Assembly (NCBI RefSeq): GCF_019746665.1
Contig: NZ_JAIERS010000021.1
Coordinates: forward strand, 1-60,455
From: Sphingomonas sp.
GTDB taxonomy: Bacteria; Pseudomonadota; Alphaproteobacteria; Sphingomonadales; Sphingomonadaceae
Length of the DNA: 60,455 nt
Direction of reading: 5' to 3'
The position numbers and the translations under genes are program-made. Shown piece by piece: positions 24,870-32,869 of this stretch. Under the pieces are notes generated by a model. It was not told where the DNA came from. It ran no database searches and worked only from the letters and a program-made list of their open reading frames with translations. Position 1 is the stretch's first letter. Every line of letters starts with the position of its first letter.

Positions 24870-25634
24870 TTACCCCTGCCGCAGCTTGATCAGGATCTGC
24901 ACCCAGGCGCCGATCAGCGGCTTGCCCCCCTTGCGCGGCGGCAACACCTGGAACTGCCACGCCGCCTGCTGAACCTGATAGCCAAGGCTCGATCCCGCCG
25001 GGGACTCGCCCAGGATTTGGCAATTCTCCACCCGGTAGCGCGGCGCCGTCTGGCAGGCGATCAACCCCCAGCCGCCGGGCACCCCGCGCGCCTTGGCGAT
25101 GTAGGGCGAAAGTTCGGCGTCGCGCGGCTCGCGGAACCATTCGGCGGCGTAGAGCGGCTCGCCATTGGGGGCGTTGCCGATCGGCCTGGAGTCGCCCGAT
25201 CCTTCCGCATCGGCGAGTTGGTCGGGCGCCGTGCCCGGGGCGGGGCCGGGCGCGCGCTTGATCTTGCCGATGTCGCCGGCGGCGAAATCCTCGCGCGTCA
25301 GACGGATCAGCCCGGGAATGTCCCCGAGCGGCTCGGGCGGGGATGGCGTTGCCCGGGGCGGGCTCGGCGCAGGCTTGGCGGTGTCCCGGACGGGCTTGGC
25401 AGCGCGCGCGCGGGGCTGGCGGCGGCTGTTCTGCCGGGTCGCGGGGGCGGCGTCGTCATCGACATTGGCGAGCTCGAAGGTCTTGGCGGCCTCCCCCTTG
25501 AAGCGCGGCGGCCGGGTCGGCCAGGCGAGCGTGAGCAGCGCGAGCAGCAGCAACGCCTCGACCGCGATCGCGAGGAGAAACCCCGCGCCCCGCCGCCGCC
25601 ACCAGCCTTCATCCTGCTCGACTCGAAACCGCAC
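24870..25634 (-). CDS. TonB-like membrane-anchored protein
   Basis: A 254-residue protein with a cytoplasmic start (MRFRVEQDEGWWRRR), one membrane segment (about 18-39), a long Pro/Ala/Arg-rich periplasmic stretch (about 60-110) and a C-terminal domain with two cysteines (LIACQTAPRYRVENCQILGE) ending in WVQILIKLRQG. This is the TonB plan, and the cysteine spacing recalls TonB C-terminal domains in sphingomonads, but no ExbB/ExbD genes are near. The terminal domain ends shortly after the WVQILIKL strand. Called TonB-like by architecture; true role uncertain. Confidence 0.65.
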   Translation of the reverse strand: MRFRVEQDEGWWRRRGAGFLLAIAVEALLLLALLTLAWPTRPPRFKGEAAKTFELANVDDDAAPATRQNSRRQPRARAAKPVRDTAKPAPSPPRATPSPPEPLGDIPGLIRLTREDFAAGDIGKIKRAPGPAPGTAPDQLADAEGSGDSRPIGNAPNGEPLYAAEWFREPRDAELSPYIAKARGVPGGWGLIACQTAPRYRVENCQILGESPAGSSLGYQVQQAAWQFQVLPPRKGGKPLIGAWVQILIKLRQG

Positions 25635-25737
25635 CCAGCGCGCCTAGCCGGGCGATGTGGCGGGTAAAAGGCGGCTTGGCACGCTTGCGTCGATCGCTCG
25701 CGCCGGGGACGGTGTTTAATTGTGCTGGTTGAATTGC

Positions 25738-26934
25738 TTAGACGATCTCGAACAGCCCCGCCGCGCCCATGCCACCGGCGGTGCACATCGACACCACCAC
25801 CCAGCGCACCCCGCGCTTGCGCCCCTCGATCAGCGCATGGCCGACCAGCCGCGAGCCGGTCATGCCAAAGGGATGGCCGATCGCGATCGCGCCGCCGTTC
25901 ACGTTGTATTTCTCAGGATCGATGCCGAGATGGTCGCGGCAATAAAGGCATTGCGAGGCAAAGGCTTCGTTCAGCTCCCACAGCCCGATGTCGCTCACCG
26001 ACAGCCCGGCGCGGGCGAGCAGCTTGGGAATGGCGAACACCGGGCCGATGCCCATCTCGTCGGGCGCGCAGCCGGCGGACTGGAAGCCCCGGTAAATCCC
26101 CAGAATTTCGCGCCCCTCGGCCTCGGCGGTCGCGCGGTCCATCACCAGCTGGCACGAGGCGCCGTCGGAAAGCTGGCTGGCATTGCCGGCGGTGACGTTC
26201 GCGCCCGGGCCGCTGAACGCGCCGCCCGGCCACACCGTCTTCAGCCCGGCAAGCGCCTCATAGCTCGTGCCGGGGCGGATGCCCTCGTCCTGGCTGACCG
26301 TCACCTGCTCCTCGCCGATCCGGTTGCCCTCCTTGTCGAGCAGCGCCCGCGTCACCGTGATCGGCACGATCTCCTCGGCGAAGGCGCCCGTCTCCAGCCC
26401 GCGCGCGGCGCGCTGCTGGCTCTGCGCGCCATAACGGTCCTGCGCCTCGCGGCTGATGCCATAGCGCTCGGCGACGATTTCCGCCGTCTCGATCATCGGC
26501 GCATAGGCGGCGGGCACCTGAGCGGTGACCGACTGGTTGACGTAGCGCGGCGCGTCCTTCGTCACCGTGAAGCTGATCGATTCCATGCCCCCGGCGAGCG
26601 CGACATCGATCTCGTCGCAGATGATCGAGCGCGCGGCGAGCGCGATCGCCGTCAGCCCCGAGCCGCATTTCCGGTCCAGCGTGAAGGCCGGCACCGACAG
26701 CGGCAAGCCGGCGGCGAACACGCCCATCCGCCCGGCATTCCCGCCTTGCGTGCCCCATTGGTTGCCGACGCCCCAGAAAACTTCGTCGATCCGGGCGGGG
26801 TCGATCCCGGCACGCGCCACCGCGGCGTTCATCACATGCCCGGCGAGCACCGGCGCTTCGGTGATGTTGAACGCGCCGCGATAGGCCTTGCCGATCGCGG
26901 TACGGGCGGTGCTGACGATCGCGGCTTCGCGCAT
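25738..26934 (-). CDS. Acetyl-CoA acyltransferase (thiolase)
   Basis: A 398-residue thiolase, which cleaves 3-ketoacyl-CoA (fatty-acid oxidation) or condenses acyl-CoA units. The nucleophile Cys90 is in [12 protein letters not shown], the His of the [16 protein letters not shown] motif and the second active-site cysteine in [15 protein letters not shown] are present. The start [17 protein letters not shown] is the standard thiolase opening. No other beta-oxidation gene adjoins it. A sigma-F-type -35 hexamer on the minus strand at 27096-27091 points toward it, about 130 bases away. Confidence 0.94.
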   Translation of the reverse strand: MREAAIVSTARTAIGKAYRGAFNITEAPVLAGHVMNAAVARAGIDPARIDEVFWGVGNQWGTQGGNAGRMGVFAAGLPLSVPAFTLDRKCGSGLTAIALAARSIICDEIDVALAGGMESISFTVTKDAPRYVNQSVTAQVPAAYAPMIETAEIVAERYGISREAQDRYGAQSQQRAARGLETGAFAEEIVPITVTRALLDKEGNRIGEEQVTVSQDEGIRPGTSYEALAGLKTVWPGGAFSGPGANVTAGNASQLSDGASCQLVMDRATAEAEGREILGIYRGFQSAGCAPDEMGIGPVFAIPKLLARAGLSVSDIGLWELNEAFASQCLYCRDHLGIDPEKYNVNGGAIAIGHPFGMTGSRLVGHALIEGRKRGVRWVVVSMCTAGGMGAAGLFEIV

Positions 26935-27070
26935 CTTGACCCTCTCCTGCTAGTTTTCGCTAGCGATAGCGACCATGGTAGCGAGGGCAACCTCCCTTGA
27001 CGGACGGCGGCGAATTACGCTGCCACCGTCCGGTGACCCCGGGAGGCACAAGGGCGGGTCACACTGGGTA

Positions 27071-27098
27071 TCCGCAGCAAGCGCACCGGAGGTTACAT
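27071..27098 (-). promoter_or_regulatory. Possible leftward sigma-F-like promoter before the thiolase
   Basis: On the minus strand GTAACC (27096-27091) is followed after 16 bases by CGGA (27074-27071), one mismatch from the CGAA of the rightward site. The 8-mer GGTTACAT (27091-27098) is the exact reverse complement of ATGTAACC at 27139-27146. Confidence 0.3.
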
Positions 27099-27140
27099 TC
27101 CCGCCCAACCGCGATATGCAAAAAAACTTGTCGGCCGGAT

Positions 27141-27166
27141 GTAACCGGGGGAGCGCACGCAGCGAA
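27141..27166 (+). promoter_or_regulatory. Sigma-F-like promoter of the ECF sigma gene
   Basis: GTAACC (27141-27146), exactly 16 bases, then CGAA (27163-27166). This equals the GTAACC-N16-CGAA element that I recall for Caulobacter sigma-F, pointing to autoregulation. Transcription would begin near 27173, after the first ATG at 27166, so a downstream start such as GTG 27181 is likely the real one. Confidence 0.65.
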
Positions 27167-27180
27167 TGGCGTCATTGGGA

Positions 27181-27720
27181 GTGCAGCGAAGGACGAGCGA
27201 GGACCAGCTCAAAGCCTGGATGGTGCGTGGCCTGGATGGCGACGCGGCCGCCCAGAATGCGTTGCTCACCGCGCTTTTGCCGATGCTGCGATCCTTTTTC
27301 GCGCGCCGCCTGCGGGGGGCGGCGGATGATGTCGAGGATCTGGTGCAGGAAACGCTGATCGCCATTCACACACGGCGCGCCAGCTATGACCGTGACCGGC
27401 CGTTCGCGGCCTGGGCCTATGCGGTCGCCCGCTACAAGATGATCGATCATTTCCGCCGCATGAAACAGACGGTGCCGTTCGAGGATCTGGCCGAAATCCT
27501 GGTGGCCGAAGGCTATCAGGAAGCGGCCAGCGCTCGGCTGGACGTGGACGCACTGCTCGAGGGAGTCAGCCCCAAGCAGGCCGAGGCGATCCGCCGGACC
27601 AAGATCGACGGCCAAAGTGTTGCCGAGGCGGCGGAAGCCCAGGGCATCAGCGAGGCCGATGTGAAAGTTTCCGTGCACCGCGGGCTGAAAGCGCTGGCGG
27701 CACGGCTGAAGGGCAAATGA
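27181..27720 (+). CDS. sigF: ECF RNA polymerase sigma factor, SigF type
   Basis: A sigma factor of about 179 residues with region 2 (VEDLVQETLIAIHTRR then FAAWAYAVARYKMIDHFRR) and region 4 (PKQAEAIRRTKIDGQSVAEAAEAQGISEADVKVSVHRGLKAL). The frame is open from an ATG at 27166, but a promoter -10 overlaps that codon, so the GTG at 27181 (VQRRTSEDQLKAWM) is preferred. Its stop overlaps the next gene (ATGA), which encodes an NrsF-type anti-sigma. In Caulobacter the SigF-NrsF pair responds to metal (chromium, cadmium) or oxidative stress. Function by family and context; name used in that sense. Confidence 0.88.
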   Translation: MQRRTSEDQLKAWMVRGLDGDAAAQNALLTALLPMLRSFFARRLRGAADDVEDLVQETLIAIHTRRASYDRDRPFAAWAYAVARYKMIDHFRRMKQTVPFEDLAEILVAEGYQEAASARLDVDALLEGVSPKQAEAIRRTKIDGQSVAEAAEAQGISEADVKVSVHRGLKALAARLKGK

Positions 27721-28367
27721 CGCTGATGCGCACCGAAGACCTGATCCAGGCGCTCGCCGCCGATACGCCGCGGGTGCCACCGCACATGGCCGAACGGCGC
27801 GTGTTCGCCGGGTTGTTGCTCGGCGCCGCCGCCACCTTCGCGCTGGTCGCGCTGGCGCTGGGGCTGCGCAGCGATCTGCCGGGCGCGATGATGCAGGGCC
27901 ATTTCTGGATGAAATGGGGCTATTCGGCCTCGCTGGGCGTGATCGCGATTTTCGCGGTGCTGCGCGCCGCCCGCCCCGAATCGCCGCCCTGGCGCTCGGC
28001 CTGGCTGCTCGCCTTGCCCTTCGGCCTGCTGCTCGCGGGCTCGGCGGTGGAGCTCGCGATCGCGCCCGCCGATCACCGCATGGCGATGCTGATGGGGCAC
28101 AGCAACTGGAAGTGCATGGCGGGGGTCAGCCTGCTCTCGCTACCGATCTTCGCGGGGCTGCTATGGGCCTTCCGTCGCCTGGCGCCGACCCGCCTGCGCA
28201 CCGCCGGCGCCGCGCTGGGGCTGACGGCGGGGGCGGCTTCCGCCACGCTCTACGCGCTCCACTGCAACGAAGTGACCGCGACCTTCGTCGTCACCTGGTA
28301 CACGCTGGGGATCGTGCTTTCGGGGCTGATCGGCGCGCTGGCGGGGCCACGGCTGCTGCGCTGGTAG
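27717..28367 (+). CDS. nrsF: NrsF-family anti-sigma factor (DUF1109)
   Basis: A 216-residue inner-membrane protein with six likely membrane segments. It starts with a cytoplasmic stretch MTLMRTEDLIQALAADTPRVPP, as in DUF1109/NrsF proteins, and two cysteines that matter in Caulobacter NrsF have likely counterparts in NWKCMAGVS and ALHCNEVT. It should hold the sigma factor at the membrane until a metal or oxidant signal releases it. The ATG sits inside the sigma gene's stop codon, so the two are made together. Confidence 0.88.
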   Translation: MTLMRTEDLIQALAADTPRVPPHMAERRVFAGLLLGAAATFALVALALGLRSDLPGAMMQGHFWMKWGYSASLGVIAIFAVLRAARPESPPWRSAWLLALPFGLLLAGSAVELAIAPADHRMAMLMGHSNWKCMAGVSLLSLPIFAGLLWAFRRLAPTRLRTAGAALGLTAGAASATLYALHCNEVTATFVVTWYTLGIVLSGLIGALAGPRLLRW

Positions 28368-28408
28368 CGCCGCGCCAACTTCCAGGAATAAAAAAGCGGC
28401 GGACCGGT

Positions 28409-28434
28409 GTAACGCCGCCCGCACGGGGGACGAA
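28409..28434 (+). promoter_or_regulatory. Second sigma-F-like promoter, before the DUF1223 gene
   Basis: GTAACG (28409-28414), 16 bases, CGAA (28431-28434): one mismatch from the element at 27141-27166, at the same spacing. Predicted start near 28441, about 45 bases before the ATG at 28485. It makes the DUF1223 gene a direct target of the adjacent sigma factor. Confidence 0.6.
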
Positions 28435-28484
28435 ATGGCTAGCAGAAGGCGCGATGGCCTTCGCTAATTTCAGGAGCTTCACCG

Positions 28485-29216
28485 ATGCGCTCGCTTCTCG
28501 CCCTCACTTCTGCCCTTGCGCTCGCCGCCTGCTCGGGCGCGACCGCCAACCCCGTGGCCCCGCAGGCCAAGGGCCAGACCCAAGTCGCGCAGGCAGGCGA
28601 TCCGGCGCATCCGGTGGTGGTCGAGCTCTATCAGAGCCAGGGCTGCTCGAGTTGTCCGCCGGCGGACAAGGTCGTCAACCGCCTCGCCGACCGCAACGAC
28701 GTGATCCCGCTGTCGTTCGCGGTCACTTACTGGGATGATCTCGGCTGGAAGGACACGTTCGCCAATCCCAGCTACACCGCGCGCCAATGGGATTATGCCC
28801 ACAGCGCCGGCCGTCCGGTGGTCGCGACGCCCCAAGTGATCGTGAATGGCCATGACGCGGTGCTCGGTAGCCGCGAGGGCGAGCTGAACGCGGCGATCGC
28901 GCGCAATGTTCGCAAGGATGGCCCGGCGATCAAGGCCGAAGGCGGCAAGGTCGAGATCGGCGCTGGCAACGCGGCCAAGGCGACCGTGTGGGTGGTGCGC
29001 TATGATCCCCGCACGCTCGACGTCGCGGTGCGTGGCGGCGAGAATGAAGGCGTCACTATCCCCCACCGCAACATCGTCAAGCAACTGGTCAATGTCGGCA
29101 CCTGGACCGGCAAGGCGCAGAGCTTCGCCCTGCCCGCCGCGCCCGCCGGACTGAAGACCGCCGTGCTGGTGCAGAACGGGAAGGGCGGCCCGATCCTCTC
29201 GGCCGCCAAGATCTAA
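28485..29216 (+). CDS. DUF1223 thioredoxin-like lipoprotein
   Basis: A 243-residue protein with a lipoprotein signal (SALALAAC, Cys16). The DUF1223 domain begins VVVELYQSQGCSSCPPADKVV, a CxxC thioredoxin-like site, followed by DVIPLSFAVTYWDDLGWKDTF and TPQVIVNGHDAVLGSR with the cis-Pro loop. It is probably a periplasmic or outer-membrane thiol protein of unknown substrate. A sigma-F-like promoter (28409-28434) and AGGAG 8 bases before the ATG support start and regulation. An 11-bp terminator-like hairpin follows. Confidence 0.9.
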   Translation: MRSLLALTSALALAACSGATANPVAPQAKGQTQVAQAGDPAHPVVVELYQSQGCSSCPPADKVVNRLADRNDVIPLSFAVTYWDDLGWKDTFANPSYTARQWDYAHSAGRPVVATPQVIVNGHDAVLGSREGELNAAIARNVRKDGPAIKAEGGKVEIGAGNAAKATVWVVRYDPRTLDVAVRGGENEGVTIPHRNIVKQLVNVGTWTGKAQSFALPAAPAGLKTAVLVQNGKGGPILSAAKI

Positions 29217-29222
29217 CCGGAA

Positions 29223-29259
29223 CTTGCGCCCCCGTTTCACCCCTTTTCGGGGGCGCAAG
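29223..29259 (+). terminator. Hairpin terminator of the sigma-F-like operon
   Basis: CTTGCGCCCCC (29223-29233) and GGGGGCGCAAG (29249-29259) form a perfect 11-bp stem with a 15-base loop. No clear T run follows, so the strength is uncertain. Confidence 0.65.
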
Positions 29260-29287
29260 ACTGGTTGGCCCGAGCGACCGCGTTACC

Positions 29288-29686
29288 TTACTGGCACTTC
29301 AGGCGTTCGCGAAGAAACGTCTTCATCAGTTCGGTCAACGGCAATCCATGGTCGGCTTTGGGCCGCGCCCGCAGCCATTTGCCGATCTCCTCGGCGGTGA
29401 GCTGCGACGGGCCGCTCGTCTGCCGGCATGAGGTGGAAGGACGCCCCACCGCCTGATTGGCATCATCGCCCGCCTGCGCCGCCACCAGCGCGTTCACGAT
29501 TTCCCGATGCAATGCCTGCAGCTTGGTGCCCTGCGGATCAGCATTCGCGTTCTGGGCAAGGGCATTATCGCGCTCAAGCCAGGCGCCAAGGGTCGGCACG
29601 GCCGACGCGGCAACGGCACGCTGCCCCAATGCCGCCGACGACGTTCCGGCGAAAATGATGATCACGATAATGATGATCTTCTTCAT
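29288..29686 (-). CDS. Small secreted protein, possibly Rap1a/Tai-like
   Basis: A 132-residue protein with a signal peptide (MKKIIIIVIIIFAGTSSAALG, cleaved near residue 22). Its end, IGKWLRARPKADHGL then TELMKTFLRERLKC, resembles the C-terminal pattern of Rap1a/Tai immunity proteins, which ends in an F/L-x-C after a helix. Only two cysteines are seen. The start is set at MKK at 29686; an upstream ATG frame lacks a signal. It lies just downstream of a secreted HExxH protein on the same strand. Likeness is judged by eye and could be chance. Confidence 0.65.
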   Translation of the reverse strand: MKKIIIIVIIIFAGTSSAALGQRAVAASAVPTLGAWLERDNALAQNANADPQGTKLQALHREIVNALVAAQAGDDANQAVGRPSTSCRQTSGPSQLTAEEIGKWLRARPKADHGLPLTELMKTFLRERLKCQ

Positions 29687-29824
29687 GATATTGACCTTGG
29701 TTTTTAGCTGCCCCAGCGCAGCGGCGGTTGGTCTGGGGTGGCTTAGCTTCGCGCCGAAGCCTGGTCGGTCAGCGGCAGCGATGCGGCCGAGGGGTTGGCA
29801 CGCAGGCACGCCCCCCTTGGCGCA

Positions 29825-30922
29825 TCACGCCGCCGGCTTGCTGCCCTCCAAGGGAAAGCGCTGATCAAGCCAGCGGAGCCAATCGGCCTGCAAAGCCGCG
29901 ATCGAGCGGGGGAGCTGCCCCTTGGGCTCCAAATTGGCGAGCCACTGCCCCATTGTTTCCCCGCGCCCGAACGCGGCGCCGATCCTGGCGAACACTGCCG
30001 AATCGCCGGTGCGCGCGATCAGATATTCGGCGACCAAGGTAGCTTGCAGATAATATTGCGCCGCCACCGCCGCGAACTTCTCCGCCTCGGGCCCGGTGCT
30101 GGCGCGGATGACGATTCCGTCTTGCGGCGTATCGCCCAAGCCCTTCTTGATCTCGTTGACCATCGCCTTGCCGCGCGCGACGCCGGGGTGGCTCGACGCG
30201 AAGAAGCGGGGAAGGTCCACCAGTTCATTGTCCGGCGCCTTGTCGAGCGCGCGATCCTTGCGGAGCTTGTTGTAAAGCTCGCCAAACTGCTTGGTCCGAT
30301 CGGCGGCGAATTCCGCCGTTTCCATCAGCACCGCCGCCGTTTCATCCATCCAGTCGGGCCCAGGGGCGCCATAGTGGCCGCCTTCGCGGACCTGGCCCGG
30401 CCAATATGCCTCCGCATACCAGATATGGCCCAGTTCATGCGGCACGGCCCCCGCATCTCGCCCGGCGGGCACCGGCTTGCTCGCGACTTGGGCAAGCGCC
30501 TGCTGCACGACGGCTTCCCGCGCCTCGCTGGAAAGACCGGCGGTTTGCGCCTCCACCGCGCGGCGTACCGATGCTTCGATCTGGGTCTGGAAACCCGCGG
30601 CTGACAGCCAGGGTAGCACCGCGCCGAATCCCGCCGCCTTCAGACCGGCCAACGTCGCGCCGGCAACCTTGCCGTCATTGGTTTCGACGACCGCGAATGG
30701 CAGCGGCTCGCGGTTGAAGCGTGTGCGGAAGCGCGTGGCGCCCGCATCGGCATAGCCCAACAACTGGCGGGCACGGTTGGCATCGTCCGAAATCGCGATG
30801 CCGTCTTTCGATTGCACGCAGGCTCGCCCCTGCGTGACCTGCGAGGCGACGGCACACAGGTCTTTGTCAGGCGCCGCCGCCATCGCCATCATTGCCGCCG
30901 CGGACATCATTATCAGTAACAC
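29825..30922 (-). CDS. Secreted HExxH (gluzincin-like) protein, function unknown
   Basis: A 365-residue protein whose GTG start at 30922 has GGAGG six bases upstream, giving a hydrophobic leader (VLLIMMSAAAMMAMAAAPD). Residues about 155-195 read AVPHELGHIWYAEAYWPG then DWMDETAAVLMETAE: a classic zinc H-E-x-x-H with a downstream Glu, as in gluzincin metallopeptidases. Two cysteines near the N-terminus (LCAVAS, RACVQ) could pair. The rest is unlike families I know. It is probably exported and may cut a cell-envelope or extracellular peptide. The preceding 250 bases are unassigned. Confidence 0.8.
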   Translation of the reverse strand: MLLIMMSAAAMMAMAAAPDKDLCAVASQVTQGRACVQSKDGIAISDDANRARQLLGYADAGATRFRTRFNREPLPFAVVETNDGKVAGATLAGLKAAGFGAVLPWLSAAGFQTQIEASVRRAVEAQTAGLSSEAREAVVQQALAQVASKPVPAGRDAGAVPHELGHIWYAEAYWPGQVREGGHYGAPGPDWMDETAAVLMETAEFAADRTKQFGELYNKLRKDRALDKAPDNELVDLPRFFASSHPGVARGKAMVNEIKKGLGDTPQDGIVIRASTGPEAEKFAAVAAQYYLQATLVAEYLIARTGDSAVFARIGAAFGRGETMGQWLANLEPKGQLPRSIAALQADWLRWLDQRFPLEGSKPAA

Positions 30923-31178
30923 GCATCCCTCCTCGAATTCACCGCAGCCGGAAAACCGAGAGTCGAGATGCTTGCCCACGCTTGGCGCCGTTGCCGCTTG
31001 TCTCGCCGCCCGACCCGACCGGTCATCACGTTGTTCGACGTCCTGGCGCGGAGCGGTAGCGCGGTGATGTCGCAACCGTAGCAAGCGGCGTTACGCGACT
31101 GATACATTCGGACGTCGGGCGTCCGTCGGGCGGGTTTGGCGGCAGCTGACGCGGGGAGGGAGGGCGCCGGGAAGCGTG
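30923..31178. other. Intergenic gap upstream of the HExxH gene
   Basis: About 256 bases with no supported gene. Frames on both strands are short and arginine-rich. It lies after the GST gene's stop, so it holds the promoter of the HExxH gene. Confidence 0.45.
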
Positions 31179-31835
31179 TTACAGCCCCCGCGCGATCACG
31201 CCGTCGTGCTTGCGCAGGAAGGCGCGCAGGCGATCGGCGTAATCAGGCACAACCGCGCCCCGCACCGATGGTCGTGCCGCCAGCGCCGCCCGCCATGCCC
31301 GGATGCGCGGCAGACCATCGAACACGCCGAGATCGCGGATCGCGTCGAACAAGTCGAAGTAACGGAACACGGGCGCGAACACCGCGTCGACGATGCTGAA
31401 GGCATCGCCCGCGAAGAACGGCCCCGCGCCCAACTCGGCCTCGATCCGGGCGAACTTGCCCTTCAGCACCGCGATCTTCTGCGCGAACACCGCGTCGTCC
31501 TTGGTCGTCTCCAACGTCCAGAGATCGGCGAGGATCGACGAGCCGAACTCGATCCAGGCGCGATGGCGCGCGCGATCGAGGGCGGCGGCGGGGTGGATCC
31601 GGGGCGCGTACACCTCATCCAGATATTCGACGATCGGCGCGCTTTCGAACAGCACCGCCTCGCCCATCTGCAGCAGTGGCACTTTGCCGAGCGGCGAGAG
31701 AGCGATGAACCAGTCGGGCTTGTCGGCGAGGTCGATCGTGATACGTTCGAACGGCACGCCCTTCTCGGCGAGCACGATCGCGGCGCGCTGTACATAAGGG
31801 CACAAATCGAACGAAACGAGCTTGAGCGAGGTCAT
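31179..31835 (-). CDS. Glutathione S-transferase
   Basis: A 218-residue cytosolic GST. The N-terminal thioredoxin-fold has the Cys in LVSFDLCPYVQRAAIVLAEKG and the cis-Pro segment GKVPLLQMGEAVLFESAPI, which binds glutathione. The C-terminal half is all-helical (FARIEAELGAGPFFAGDAFSIVDAVFAPVFRYF). Such enzymes conjugate electrophiles or detoxify peroxides. It is transcribed away from a MarR-type regulator, with palindromic sites in between, so local control is likely. Confidence 0.93.
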   Translation of the reverse strand: MTSLKLVSFDLCPYVQRAAIVLAEKGVPFERITIDLADKPDWFIALSPLGKVPLLQMGEAVLFESAPIVEYLDEVYAPRIHPAAALDRARHRAWIEFGSSILADLWTLETTKDDAVFAQKIAVLKGKFARIEAELGAGPFFAGDAFSIVDAVFAPVFRYFDLFDAIRDLGVFDGLPRIRAWRAALAARPSVRGAVVPDYADRLRAFLRKHDGVIARGL

Positions 31836-31856
31836 GGAACTCTCCGGCAGCGTTGA

Positions 31857-31914
31857 ATGCAGGTGCATTTAAATAGGTGCCGACAATCTCGGTTCAAGGT
31901 TGATGCAATTGCAT
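31857..31914. promoter_or_regulatory. Two ATGCA-N2-TGCAT operators in the GST-MarR gap
   Basis: ATGCAGGTGCAT (31857-31868) and the perfect palindrome ATGCAATTGCAT (31903-31914) stand 46 bases apart, about four helical turns. They lie between divergent GST and MarR genes, the usual place for MarR binding. The second is close to the MarR start at 31934. Confidence 0.6.
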
Positions 31915-31933
31915 TGAATGCTAGATTGCCATT

Positions 31934-32377
31934 ATGCCTTCCTCGGATCCCACTCCTGCCGTTGTCCGCGCCTGGACCCGGCTGATGCGCGCCCAACGCG
32001 CTGCGTTGCAGGCGATCCGCGGCGACTTGAAGGCCGCGAAATTGCCGCCGCTCGAATGGTATGATGCGCTGCTTGAGCTGGAGCGCGCGGGCCCAGCCGG
32101 GCTGCGACCGCTGCAGCTCGAGGATCGGCTGTTGTTGGAGCAGCATAATGTGTCGCGCCTGCTCGATCGGTTGGCGACGGCGGGGCTGGTCGAGCGCCGC
32201 CCCTGCCCCCAGGACAAGCGTGGGCAAGTCGTGGTGATCACCGCGGCCGGAGCGGCACTGCGCGCGGCGATGTGGCCGACGTACCGCGCCGCGATCGCCC
32301 GGCATGTCGGCGCACCGCTGGGGGACGATGCGGCGGCAGCGCAGCTCGCGGCGTTGCTCGATCGGATGCTGGACTGA
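31934..32377 (+). CDS. MarR family transcriptional regulator
   Basis: A 147-residue winged helix-turn-helix protein. The recognition part is RPLQLEDRLLLEQHNVSRLLDRLATAGLVERRPCPQDKRGQVVVITAAG, typical of MarR (helix-turn-helix then the beta-wing with DKR). It binds as a dimer and usually represses itself and its divergent neighbour, here a GST, until a phenolic or electrophilic ligand arrives. Palindromic sites in the gap support this. One cysteine near the wing could act as a redox switch (inference). Confidence 0.93.
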   Translation: MPSSDPTPAVVRAWTRLMRAQRAALQAIRGDLKAAKLPPLEWYDALLELERAGPAGLRPLQLEDRLLLEQHNVSRLLDRLATAGLVERRPCPQDKRGQVVVITAAGAALRAAMWPTYRAAIARHVGAPLGDDAAAAQLAALLDRMLD

Positions 32378-32442
32378 ACACGACCGGCCAGGTGCGGGCC
32401 AAAGCCTGTCCCTACCCCGCGCTCCCTGATAGATGATGCCCC

Positions 32443-32865
32443 ATGCTGCTCCACATCGTCGCGCGCGGGCGGATCGGGCGGTCGTCCGAGGCCGAGCTGG
32501 TCGAGCGTTATCTCCAGCGCATCGCCTGGCCGACGCGCGTCACAGAACTGCCCGACACCGGCGGGCGCGCGCCGCCGCTCGCGCCGGGCATCAAGCGCGT
32601 GCTGCTCGATGAGACCGGGGCGATGCTCGGTTCCAGAGCCTTCGCCGAGCAGCTCGGCCGCTGGCGCGACGAGGGGGTGCGCGAGGCGCGCTTCCTGATC
32701 GGTGCGGCGGACGGTTTCAGCGATGCCGAGCGTGCCGAGGCCGATCTGCTGCTCTCGTTCGGGCGGCTCACCTGGCCGCACCTGCTGGCGCGCGCGATGC
32801 TCGCCGAGCAGCTCTATCGGGCGACGAGCATCCTTGCCAACCACCCCTATCACCGCGAAGGATAG
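32443..32865 (+). CDS. rlmH: 23S rRNA pseudouridine-1915 N3-methyltransferase RlmH
   Basis: A 140-residue SPOUT methyltransferase that methylates pseudouridine 1915 in the 70S ribosome. Conserved features are LLDETGAMLGSRAFAEQL, FLIGAADGFS (SAM-binding knot loop), LSFGRLTWPHLLARAMLAEQLYRATSI and the C-terminal NHPYHREG, all hallmarks of the family. In sphingomonads it commonly precedes an EnvC-like and a CtpA gene, as here. Confidence 0.96.
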   Translation: MLLHIVARGRIGRSSEAELVERYLQRIAWPTRVTELPDTGGRAPPLAPGIKRVLLDETGAMLGSRAFAEQLGRWRDEGVREARFLIGAADGFSDAERAEADLLLSFGRLTWPHLLARAMLAEQLYRATSILANHPYHREG

Positions 32866-32869
32866 GCGG

